Source of the DNA: Bipolaris cookei
Lineage: Eukaryota > Ascomycota > Dothideomycetes > Pleosporales > Pleosporaceae
NCBI GenBank assembly: GCA_002286855.1
Contig: NRSV01000003.1
Span: 552,831-616,830, forward strand
Direction of reading: 5' to 3'
Length of the DNA stretch: 64,000 bases
Each line of letters starts with the position of its first letter. Positions within the stretch are counted from its first letter, which is position 1. Positions 12,021-21,903 of this stretch are shown here, piece after piece. Below the pieces are notes generated by a model, which made no database searches, was not told where the DNA came from, and saw only the letters and a program-made list of their open reading frames with translations. The position numbers and the translations under genes were made by a program.

Positions 12021-13798
12021 CTTGGCATGCGTCTGGCGGGGATGGTAAAAAAAATGCTCAGTGCGAGGGGGTGATGTGCAGAGCAGGGCTTCGGTGGGCG
12101 GGTAACAGGGGGTCTCGCCCTGCACCGCCTTGATAAGAGTCGGACCTTGAAGCAATAAATGAGGCGGATGGGGTGGGAGCCGGAGATGTGGGAAGTTGTT
12201 TTTCTCCTCTGGGGGTCTTGCCAAAGCGGGCGGGTGTAGCAAACGGAGAAGAGGTGAAGGAAGATGGGTTTACGCGCTTACAAGCGCAGCTGCCAATGAG
12301 GGGGCGTGGGCGTGGGCATGGGTGGCTTGTATGTGGCTTGTGGCGTAGGCAGGACGATCGCCGATGACGAGACACAGTTGAGCGGCCGAAACAACGAGGT
12401 AACCAGCTGGTGGTACCACTGACTGCGCAACTGCGCACAAGAGCGGATAGGCTAGGGGGCAGGCTTTGATGGCGAGCCCATGCATGCACTCCCGTACGTG
12501 CGTGCGAGTGGATGTAGGCATGACTGCGCAGTGCTGCGCAGAGGCCGGAGAGATGACGGCGAGGCGCTGGGGGCGGAGGTGGCTAGCGGAGGTAACTAGC
12601 GGACGGGCTGCAGCGCCCCATGTGGTGATGGGCAGGACTACTTGGTTACATACGTCCTACTACTAATACACCTACAGTAGCCACCTCACTGCACTCCCCT
12701 CTGGTGCCGCTAAGCCAAATGCCATTTGAGGAATGCTCACCCCCAACTAGCACATGTCCCTGCTGTCACAGATGCCCCTTGCCATGCCTTGAACTCTCTC
12801 AAACACCGGCCTGGTCTTGACAGGTGACACTCTGTGCTGTTGGTTGACCCCCGCTGCGCTCACAGTGGTACGCTAGCCGATGCCTCACACCCCCAAGTCT
12901 CACATCGCTCCCGGGGCGCCACCTCCACCTACCGAACCCGTCTCGATCAGCCCTCACAGCTCTTGGTTCCTTTTGCCCTTCTTTTTTTGGCCCTGCGCCT
13001 GCCACTGACCTACATGCTTGTTCACACTACGTACTATATTCGACGGCAGTCTTCAAATCTGACCTCGTATTGCCTTGTCCCCACTACCCACTGCTCCTAC
13101 ATACTGCTTTCTCCCCATCACGCGTTCGCCCTGCTCACCTCCCTGCCCTGGCCCCGGCACAGCTGCAGCCGTTCGCTCTGTTCGCTCGCATTGTTTAGGC
13201 GTCGTTCCCACCATCCGGAACTCCTCCCTGTGACCCCACAAGCGAGCCAGGCCCAACGTCAACCAACCGCCTTTTTCCGGCCTCACAGGGGTGCGGTGCG
13301 CGTCACTTTCGGCCCTCTCGTAGCTTTCTGCTCACTTTCACACGCTGCATTCTGCATATGCTCCTGAGCTCTAGCTTGTTGCGGCGCGCCCTATCCCTGG
13401 ACAGCCTCACATATCCTTACTGCGTTGCTCCATCCTGCGGCGACGCGGGTGAGGGGCTGTGGATACTCTGTGATCGCGCATTACATCATTGCAACTGACT
13501 CGCATCCAACTCGGCCTTGTCCCATTCACTCTCACAGCGCGCTCGTCTCGTGTCGCACCCGTTTCACTGCGTTGCGTTCCCTCGTCGCTATTCGCATCCG
13601 TGCGTAACGGTCCGGCCAACGTGCTCTCGTCCCACCTGGACCCTGACTATTTGACCAGCCCGCGCTCCCTCGCCGCCTGGTCGTCCGACAACGTCCTCTC
13701 TCCTAGAGCGAATTATTAGATTCGGTCTCTTTGGGGCAAGAGTGGTCCAACCACGGTCCAAACACACCTGCTATTCCAACCCTTTGTTGCCTGCCGCA
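12021..13798. promoter_or_regulatory. Divergent promoter region of EED and the PAS gene
   Basis: This 1.78 kb interval separates two divergent start codons. It is GC-rich near 12.1-12.6 kb and strongly C/T-rich on the plus strand from about 12.8 to 13.75 kb, as in long fungal 5' leaders. ORFs of up to 177 codons here are biased by that composition. No gene, repeat or RNA was recognised. Confidence 0.45.
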
Positions 13799-15395
13799 AT
13801 GGACACCACCTTCATCACCATCCATGGTATGTCCCTTCCATCTCGTCTCTTCGGAACCCACACTCAGTCTCGACAGACCTCTCCGACGATGCCCACATCC
13901 TGTACTCATCTGATTCCATTGTCGACATCCTCGGCCACACTCCCGACGAGGTCGTCAACAGGTCCGTGTGGCAATTTTTTCATCCAGACGAACTTCCCCT
14001 CGCCAAAGCACAGCACAGCCGCGGCGTGAGGCTCGACAAGGCTGCCGTCTTGTCTTACTGTCGCCTGAAGAATCGCCAGGGGGAGTGGGTCGGCTGTGAA
14101 TGCTGCTTCTCAGTCGTCTACGATGTGCTCGTATGCTGCACCAGCGTCTACCGGCAGGGCATGCAGAGTCAGAGTAAGCTTCTAACTCTATTCGTCACTC
14201 CATGCATACTGACCCGCACCAATTAGAGCGTGCAGTTGAGGCGCCCATAGTCCGCAAGTTATTCGCTTCTTCCCCCAAAGACCCTCGTTATCATATGCTG
14301 TCTCACTTATCAACCAAGTTTGACCTTGGCCACGAGGATCAGACCCACGAACCCCGAGCTGCCCTGTTTCTCAACAGATTCACCCGCACCTTGACTGTCA
14401 TGTACGCGACAAGCGGCATAGAGCAGATCATTGGCATTTCGAGCGAAGCTATGAAGGGACGCAGTTTCTACTACTGCATAGCCCCAAACTGCCTCGAGGA
14501 TGCCGTCCGCTGTCTCGAGTCGGCCAAAGGCAACGACTCGATTGCGTACATGCGCTTCTTCTTCAGAGACCCCCGTCAGGACGACCCACCAGAGGCTAGT
14601 TCATCCGAAAGTGAGGACGATATCATGACCGATGTAACTAGCTCAGACGAAGAGTCTGAGGGTGGTGTGGGGCTTGGTACATCAGGTGATGATAGTTCTA
14701 GACACCCCTCCGTTGCAAACCACAGCACCAACGAGAGCGTAGAGCCGTCAGCCTCGCGCTCAAACTCAAGGGAAGACCCCAGCTATCGCTTAGCTGGCTC
14801 AGCCACTCATCAGGCAATGTTTGGCGGTTCTGCGCCCCGCTCTTCCATCTCGTCTGCGAGCTCGCCTCGTTCTGAGCCCCGTGATGAACCCATCGAACTC
14901 GAGGCTGTTGTGTCATGCACCTCGGACGGACTTGTAGTGTGCCTGCGTCGTGCGCGCCCAATGTTGCCAGGTACTATGCCTGTTGCACAGCCAGCCCACC
15001 AGTACAATGGCATCTTTGCGGCTCCCTGGGCAACACAACCCGTGTTCCACCCTGCACCGCCACAGATGCCTCAGTACCCTCTAGGTGCGCGACACCCGGC
15101 CATGGCACATGCGGGACCCTCGATGGAATTTCAAGATAGCTTCATGAAGAGCATTCGTGACGTTGCCGTCTTTGCTTGGGCACTCACTGGAATCAACGGC
15201 AGCCTCGTCGACTATGCTCGTGGTAAACCAGTAGGCGAGAGTCAGCCTCTAGATGGCCTTCCTATCTGGAACCCGTTGCCAGACCCAAACGGCTTGAGCG
15301 GGAAGCAATTGTCTGTGCCCCCATCAGGTTACGGGTCTGGGTCCAACAGCTCCGCTAGCAATGACCCATTTGGGTTTGGGGACCCTGGTCGTTGA
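13799..15395 (+). CDS. PAS-domain protein, conserved in filamentous ascomycetes
   Basis: Exons 13799-13826, 13877-14173 and 14227-15395 give 497 aa. An N-terminal PAS fold covers about residues 5-100 (LYSSDSIVDILGHTPDEVVN, then the WQFFHPDELPLAKAQH helix). A second PAS-like segment lies around residues 155-230 (TVMYATSGIEQIIGI, KGRSFYYCI). An acidic Ser-rich linker and a low-complexity Pro/Gly/Ser tail follow. There is no GATA zinc finger, LOV cysteine motif (GXNCRFLQ) or kinase domain. It is therefore not WC-1 or a photoreceptor of known type, though it resembles the PAS modules of white-collar proteins. The family is conserved but to my knowledge uncharacterised. A role in signalling or transcription through PAS-mediated dimerisation is inference. 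The first coding exon is only 28 nt. Confidence 0.82.
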
Positions 15396-16388
15396 GATTT
15401 TTGATCGCCGCACATGCACTTGAGTCGATCCAAGTGCATATCCCAGTAATACAGAGTGCTTTGTCATCATGGACATTACTAGCTTCAGTCTTTTCATCCG
15501 ACTGAAAAGAGCAGCCAGACTATCATATCAACAAGAGTCACGGTCATGGCGTCTTGCTGGTACGTTATGAATCCACCCGAGCAATTGCACGGAATATACC
15601 AGGTCGCACAGCACTATGTTACTAGATATGGTATGCTTTGTCGGACCACTCCTCTCATTTCTATTTTGTTGTATAGTATATCAATAAGCAAAAGCACTTC
15701 AAGATTTCAAACCTTGTATCGCTTACTCGCATGTACACACGTTGTCGTGTAGTACAGAATCATTACATGGACATCGACTGCATCCTATCCATGTAAGGAC
15801 CCTGGTAATTTACGTAGAAGATGTCGCGTTCGAACATTTGTGCCCATTGGCTGGCCCTGCCCTTGCAGTCCTGTCAGCCCCGGTTCTGAAATGCGGCGGG
15901 GTTGAGGCTGAAATCTAACCCCCGTCCATCTTCAAACATGCCCGGATATTCAAGTTATGATGCTTGTAGTTGTTCCCCTAGCGGACGTACAATACCGAGG
16001 CTCTTTGTATCACTGTCTTTGTTAGCGCCGTGGCACTCGCTCGAGGCCACTCAGTCTCTCCGATTTGAGCCATTCTCTTTGTTGTAGCTGTACCGAAAAC
16101 TGGATAGCGTGGATACATGGTACATGGAGGCTCATTTCCAACGCCCCAGCCGTGGGTACCCATGGGCATTCTTTGACATGTTGAGCTGCATGCTTCGTAT
16201 ATGCGTCCTTGTTTACATTACCACTACCATGGTAAGGTAGTGGACCACAGCACTGACTATGCCCCTTCATCTTGGGGGTTTTTTTTTCTCAGAATCAAAG
16301 TCTTTCTTTGATCTCACTATACTATTGAAGACAAACGTGCAGGCCACTCATTTCAAAAGGTTTTACAATTATAATAATACTTGTGAAA
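15396..16388. other. Intergenic, no feature recognised
   Basis: It contains the 3' flank of the PAS gene and the 5' flank of the cupredoxin-like gene. Short ORFs only; nothing else could be supported. Confidence 0.55.
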
Positions 16389-17660
16389 ATGCGTGGATTA
16401 TGGTGCTGGGCGGTTGCATTTCTTCAATTTCTTCTTGTTTCTACCCAACTTCCTACAACATGCTTGGCACACGACAGTGTTCAGCTCCGTGTTCAAGTCG
16501 TAACAGCATCAGCGATAACACCAGGTCAACCGAGCTCGATAATCACAGCACCAGCACAGACACATACCATTCAAGTTGGTCTAGCAGATCACAAGTTCAG
16601 ACCCGAGGCAACGGTGGCCAATGTTGGTGATGTAAACCAGGCTGCTACCCTCGATACCAACCTCTATACTAACTGTTTACGTAGACTGTGGAATTTGCCT
16701 TTTACCCGCTCAACCATAGCGTTGTTCGCGCCGAATACGGTTTCCCATGTATACCCTACGAGATGACAGGAGCGTCCAAAACAGGGTTCTTTTCTGACTT
16801 CCATCCCGTCGACACGGTCTTGCCCTCACCACCCACATACCGTATCGTGATTAATGATACTGACCCCATATTCTTCTACTGCTCCGCCCCCGGCAGTTGT
16901 ATTAACTATGGCATGGTGGGAGCCATCAATTCCAACGCCTCGGCGAGTGTACAGGAGCAACAACAGCTGGCACTGGACAGCAAATACATGCTCAACCCAG
17001 GTGAACCCTTTCCAGCCGAAACACCCTCACCAAACAATCCACCGACCAGTACTCCAACATCTAGTCCTGTTACGGAAAATACAAGCAACACTAAGAGTCG
17101 CCTCTCTACCCGCGCCATAATCGCCATGTCCGTCACCAGCGCCAGCATCACCATCCTCGCCGCTCTCCTCTTCTTCTTCTGGGGCCGCACCAAAAGTCTC
17201 AAAGACGAAATAAAGCGCAAAGCCGCTCTACCCTACCGCCCAGCCGCGTCTCCAAGCAGAGAGGCACGCATGTTGGAATCCCGAGCCGAATTCGGGAGTA
17301 GTACTTCGGGACCCGACAACAACAACCCGCTCCATTACCAACAATACTACATGCACCATCATCACCTCCCAGCACCATCTCCAAACAACACAACACCATA
17401 CCAACAATACCCAAACTATCCCCCTTCCTTATCCCAGATCCCCTTATACTTCACCACACCCCCTCCCCCACGCGCCCCAACTTCCTCCCCATCCCCCCTT
17501 CCCACACCACCACCACACTCACACTTTCCCCACCCTCACATTCATCCATCCTTTCTCCCGTCCTTAGCACCTCCTGAATCCCAGCCAAACCAACCAAAAT
17601 ACGAAATACTCAGCCCCGTGGGCCAACATCCCGCTTACTTAGCCGTTGAGTACTACGCTC

Positions 17661-17691
<31 letters not shown>

Positions 17692-17953
17692 GCAACAGCA
17701 AGTGCAGCAGGTACGCCATGAACTTAGTCCTACGGGGGATTCGGAAGTAGTCGGTACTAGCGGTGTTGGAGGTGGCAATGATGATGCTCTCACGCCGGCG
17801 AAACAAGAAGATGGGGCGGAACAAAAGAGTGAGTTGGGGAATTCGAGTCCGAAGGTTGGTGCTGGGGGAGAGGCAGTGAAGGTGCCCGGGTATTTTGATG
17901 CGGTGTTTGATAAACGGGGGGTAGAAAGGAGGACGGGGGAGGAGGGGAAGTGA
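16389..17953 (+). CDS. Cupredoxin-like serine-rich surface protein, one TM
   Basis: Two exons, 16389-16631 and 16685-17953, give 503 aa. A signal peptide (MRGLWCWAVAFLQFLLVSTQ) is followed by a plastocyanin-like domain at about 58-170 (VGLADHKFRPEATVANVGD, TVEFAFYPLNHSVVRAEYG, IFFYCSAPGSCINYGMVGAI). A Pro/Thr/Ser stalk comes next, one transmembrane helix at about 224-246, and a basic juxtamembrane segment. The roughly 250 aa cytosolic tail is rich in Pro, His, Tyr and Asn and carries a poly-Gln run. This is the architecture of fungal extracellular serine-rich cupredoxin proteins. The His expected just before the second Cys of a blue-copper loop is Ser here (GSC), so type-1 copper binding is doubtful. 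A surface sensing or wall role is inferred. The upstream GTG (16383) in the same frame is not used as a start. Confidence 0.83.
17660..17711 (+). repeat. (CAA/CAG)n microsatellite encoding poly-Gln
   Basis: A run of CAA with a few CAG codons encodes about 15 consecutive Gln in the cytosolic tail of the cupredoxin-like protein, then VQQV. The length is likely polymorphic between isolates (inference). Confidence 0.85.
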
Positions 17954-18879
17954 TGGTGATGGTGATGGAGATGGTATCATGGGGTAGGAAAACGAATAGG
18001 TTTCGTTTCTTTTGTATGGGGTTTTGAGTGTAAATTTGGATGCATGGATATGGATGTGGATGTGGATGTAATACCCAGTTTTCTCTTTCTTCTTCGATTT
18101 TGTAATCTTTATTCAGCGTTTTCTTGGCGGTAGGCATGGGTTGAAAGGGAGTTTCCTGGGTGATAATGATGAATGAAATGTTGGGAGAAAATATGCATTA
18201 CTACTAGATATCTTCACTCAAATGTCTGCTTCTTTGACTTGGTTCGCCCCTTGTCGGAATGGTTTGATGTATTGCATGTATGTATCTTGTGAAAGATGGA
18301 GAAAGCGGATCAAACATGCTTATTTTTTTCCCGCAAAGTTCTATCCATCAAGACGGCTGAGAAAATATTCAAGGACAACAAGACAAGACTATCAGTCCTT
18401 GTCAACAATGCTATTTTGCTCCGATCTAGCAATCATCTGCTTACAATACCGCCCACCGCCCAGGCCAAAAACCTCATTTGCACATTGCAACAATGGGATA
18501 AATACTCGGGCTCGCTCTCGCTCCGCGGCGAAGAAAAGTTGTCCTGCCTTTTGTTCTTTTTGTAGTATATAAGTCCCTTCCTGTCCCTTCCACACATCAT
18601 ATTGAATCAAACCTCACCACCCCCGTCGCCCTTCAATGACATCAAATCGATGAGTTCAACAAAAAAAAGAATAAGACCCTGAGACCGAACACTTCAAGTC
18701 ATCTGGATAAAGAACAGAGAAAATAGAAAAAAAGGGTGGGAAGAAAAATCATTCGACTTATAATCATTACATATTTTTACACTCCGAAAAAAAAGGAGAA
18801 GGAGAAACCACGCGAGTCACTCGGCGGCCCGTAAAAACTGGTTGCAAAACAAGAGCGGGGGTATCGTGAATCATATCGC
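17954..18879. other. Convergent 3' region between cupredoxin-like and SET genes
   Basis: The two flanking genes point at each other. The interval carries short (GGTGAT)n and (GGATAT/GGATGT)n repeats just after the upstream stop and poly-A tracts near 18.65-18.8 kb. No gene was recognised. Confidence 0.55.
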
Positions 18880-21800
18880 TCATATCGAAGTAGAAGTAGC
18901 CGCAATGGTAGGTGCAACGGATACCTCGGTAGGCTTCGGCTCCTCTGCTACGGGTGCCAAGACAGGTTCCACGGCCTTGGGCGGTGGAGAGTTTGTATTT
19001 GGAAGACTGGCTGTCGATAGCGTTGGAGAGCTTGTGGATTGCGATGTAGTCAGTGGCGGCGTGGCATTTGAACCGGCCGACTGTGTCTGAGCCAACTTGG
19101 TCTTGCGGTTGCGATTGGTGTAATCACTTAGACTGAGCTTTTTGCGTGCTGGCGTTGCCTTGACGGCACTGTTAACAGCAGGGGAGAAAGGCGACGCAAT
19201 CGTTGATGCGGCCGGAGAGGGTGCAGCCGCATGCTCGGTGACGGGCGCAGAGCTCGATGCAGAAATGGTAGGGGTATTGTTAACTGCGCTGGTCGAATCC
19301 TGCTTCACAGGAGTTTCGACTTCCATATCAGCAGATTGAGGTGGGAATTCTGTCGTGGACTTTGGTGATGGTTCGGATGGTATTGAGGCCGACCACGGCG
19401 GGGCAGATGGTTGGTTAGGTGGACAAGAGGTTTCGCGCGGAGTCTGGGGTCTAGGTGCGTCGGGTAGCTCCTCAGTCTTTGGTTCTGGAGGCTTGGGAGC
19501 AGCGACTTCAGCATCCGTCATCTCAACATCTACAGTAGGCTGAGGCGAGGGCTCCTTGGCGGGAGTGAGCTCCTTGTGCTGCCTCGTATCAGGTACAGGC
19601 TCGGTTGATGTATCCATTGCAGAAGGCTCCTCGAGTGGTGGTGATGGTGGCAGTGGAGAGGGTTTGTTCGAAGACACGTCTTTCAGAGCTGGGGACCGGA
19701 CTTCCATCTTCACAGATGTCGACCGCATTCGTTCGCGTTGCAGCTTGTCCTCTTGAGCTTGCTGCAAAAGCTTGCGCTTGAACGATATTGGAGGCTTCAA
19801 CTGGCGCGGCCTGATGCAAGCCGGTGGCTTTGCATCTTCATCCTGTGCCGTCTGCGTCGACGCATCCACATAGACGGGTTTCGGTCTAGCCGGTGCACGC
19901 CCGTTTGTCTTTATAGAACTACCTGAAGTCTTGCGGGCCACACCGTGACTGTGTTCCCGATGACGAGCTGATGGCGAAGGCTCGGGGTGTCCGGAGCGTC
20001 TCTGTTTCTTGGAATTAGAAAGCCCAGGTAGAGAAAGAGAGAGAGAGTGTGTGTATGTGTGTGTATGTTGGGGGGGAGGGGGGGAGGGGGAACTTCTTAC
20101 CGAAGATGGAAGGTTCGGTGTGTTGAGGTTGGATCCAGCGCTGGTGCGTTTCCTCTTTCCCTTGTGCTCGTCGTGATCGAGCTTCTGGAACAAGAGCTCC
20201 TGGTGCTGGATCTTCCTCTTCTCGCGCTCCGATAGTTTGAGATCGCCGTCGAGGGAAACATGGGTTGCTGGTGTAATATCACGACTGCTTGATTTGTGGG
20301 AACCAGAAGTAGAGTGGGCGTCCATTTGATCGTCGTCAACAATGTCACGGTTGGCCAATTCGCTGCCTGCGCGGCTGTTGGTTGCATGACCGGTGCTTAT
20401 AGGGGATGTCTGAGATTTCTTCATCTTCTTGCCTTTGGTCTTAGCTGACTCTGTGACGGGATTGTTGCGACGGGCTCGCTCCAAAAGGCACTCGTTGCCG
20501 TTAGAAGTGTCACAAGCACAGCCGCCAAAGTTTGCGAGGACACAAGACACCCAAGGCTGGATCTTCCTGAAGCCCTCCTTGGCGCCGTTGGTCACGACCT
20601 TGGCCAGTTGCTTTTGTACCTCTGAGTCAATGTCCCAACCAACGGTGAGCTCTTCTCCAGGGCTGATTTCTCGTGTTGCCAGGAAGCTAAAGTGGTAGTC
20701 GTTGCTCGAGTCAATCAAAATCTTCATGGACATGTTGGGGTTACAGCTCCTTCTGGCATATCGGAGTATGTTGCCTTCGCGCCGCGTGTCAATGTAGATG
20801 GGTAGGTGGGGAGGGAAAAAGACGAATGGTTCGGGATGTCGCAGGAGATCCCATCGATTGGACGGGTCTGAATAGTAGTCGGTTTTGCGGCCGATGAGAC
20901 CCTTGAGCTCGCCTACGTAACCTCCGTCAGGGACTGGTGTCTCGGCTGTAATAAAGTGCCACTGAGGGTGAAGACCATGCGCTAATATAGCCGAGTCGAT
21001 GTCTGTCTGTTTCACGATTTCTGGCGCAGTTTTGGTTTCGAGATCCTGTATGGTGCTGTCAATGCGTGAAAAAATGTCCTGTGGCTTCTTGCCTCCGCTT
21101 GCCTCTGCGAGCGCTTCTGGGTCTTGAAGCCACATGGCGATGTCGTTGGCAACATCGATGCGCGTATACGAGTTGGACTCTGCAGAAGAGGGCTCGGGCT
21201 GGCGGTAAAGATGCATAAACTCGTACGAGTAATCCTCGACAGGACCATCGGGATTTGATGGTGACTTGACCGGGCTGTGGCCGTTGAGCAGGATCGACGC
21301 GCCTCGCTTGCGTGATGTGGGCGCAAGAGCTGGCGCTTGGCTAACGACGCTCATAGATGCAGAAGAGCGATGGTTGGTCTTGGGCCGTTTGTTTGGTGGA
21401 GGCTGATCTCGTGGGCTTCCGCTCTTGCGGTCAGGGGGGTAGTGTAGGTCGCCGTTGGTTTGCGTGGGCCAGGCATTGGCCTGCATTGGCACCAGCGAAT
21501 CCTTTGGGCGCTTCTTGGGGTTCTTTGCAGACGCCTTTGGCCTGCCTTTGCGCTCGCCAATATTGTGGATCTCTCTTCGGATGCGTTGCTTCTCCGAGGC
21601 GCTCTTTGCGTCGACAAGGCGTGGCAGGCAGTCTGCGCATTCGTGCACGTCGGGAACATGCTGTGCAGACTCGTAGTAGCACACAATGTGCTGCCACGTG
21701 TCGCACTTCTCGCAGAGCACCGTGTTGCCATCGTCATCGGCGTAGCCGCAGATGCACTTGATTGTGGACGATTCTTCCTCTTCAACGAGGCCGTCTAGGG

Positions 21801-21903
21801 GTGGAGAAGCTTGGGCAAAGGCGGGTGGTGGAAGGCCAGCGTAGAGGGCGAGGGGAGCCGGCTGAGGGTCAGCATACGCCTGAACCGCCGAAACGTCTGT
21901 CAT
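18880..21903 (-). CDS. SET3: Set3-like PHD finger and SET domain protein
   Basis: An open frame of 1007 codons. The PHD finger is at residues 50-93 (CICGYADDDGNTVLCEKCDT, then H72, C75, C89 and C92 as metal ligands). A SET domain lies at about 310-425 (YVGELKGLIG, YIDTRREGNILRYARRSCNP, GEELTVGWD). The long C-terminal tail is Ser/Pro-rich and disordered. This is the Set3/MLL5-type architecture: the yeast homolog scaffolds the Set3C histone deacetylase complex and reads H3K4 methylation through the PHD finger. The usual NHS(C)xPN catalytic motif is RRSCNPN, so methyltransferase activity is doubtful. A 99-nt in-frame intron, 20100 to 20002 (GTAAGA donor, CTAAT branch, CAG acceptor), very probably interrupts the frame; splicing leaves 974 aa. 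Nuclear. Confidence 0.85.
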   Translation of the reverse strand: MTDVSAVQAYADPQPAPLALYAGLPPPAFAQASPPLDGLVEEEESSTIKCICGYADDDGNTVLCEKCDTWQHIVCYYESAQHVPDVHECADCLPRLVDAKSASEKQRIRREIHNIGERKGRPKASAKNPKKRPKDSLVPMQANAWPTQTNGDLHYPPDRKSGSPRDQPPPNKRPKTNHRSSASMSVVSQAPALAPTSRKRGASILLNGHSPVKSPSNPDGPVEDYSYEFMHLYRQPEPSSAESNSYTRIDVANDIAMWLQDPEALAEASGGKKPQDIFSRIDSTIQDLETKTAPEIVKQTDIDSAILAHGLHPQWHFITAETPVPDGGYVGELKGLIGRKTDYYSDPSNRWDLLRHPEPFVFFPPHLPIYIDTRREGNILRYARRSCNPNMSMKILIDSSNDYHFSFLATREISPGEELTVGWDIDSEVQKQLAKVVTNGAKEGFRKIQPWVSCVLANFGGCACDTSNGNECLLERARRNNPVTESAKTKGKKMKKSQTSPISTGHATNSRAGSELANRDIVDDDQMDAHSTSGSHKSSSRDITPATHVSLDGDLKLSEREKRKIQHQELLFQKLDHDEHKGKRKRTSAGSNLNTPNLPSSVRSSPSPPPPQHTHTYTHSLSLSLPGLSNSKKQRRSGHPEPSPSARHREHSHGVARKTSGSSIKTNGRAPARPKPVYVDASTQTAQDEDAKPPACIRPRQLKPPISFKRKLLQQAQEDKLQRERMRSTSVKMEVRSPALKDVSSNKPSPLPPSPPLEEPSAMDTSTEPVPDTRQHKELTPAKEPSPQPTVDVEMTDAEVAAPKPPEPKTEELPDAPRPQTPRETSCPPNQPSAPPWSASIPSEPSPKSTTEFPPQSADMEVETPVKQDSTSAVNNTPTISASSSAPVTEHAAAPSPAASTIASPFSPAVNSAVKATPARKKLSLSDYTNRNRKTKLAQTQSAGSNATPPLTTSQSTSSPTLSTASLPNTNSPPPKAVEPVLAPVAEEPKPTEVSVAPTIAATSTSI
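20037..20095. repeat. GA/GT/poly-G low-complexity tract in SET3 intron
   Basis: Consecutive (GA)n, (GT)n with TATG interruptions, and G7-A-G7-A-G5 blocks. They fall inside the probable 99-nt intron of the SET gene, just downstream of its GTAAGA donor on the minus strand. Confidence 0.8.

Noticed and set aside
12834..13367. 177-codon plus-strand ORF
   Set aside because: Ser/Leu/His-rich translation of a pyrimidine-rich leader upstream of the PAS gene; no domain.
16383..16388. GTG as start of the cupredoxin-like gene
   Set aside because: An ATG two codons later gives a clean signal peptide; GTG initiation is not expected in a nuclear fungal gene.
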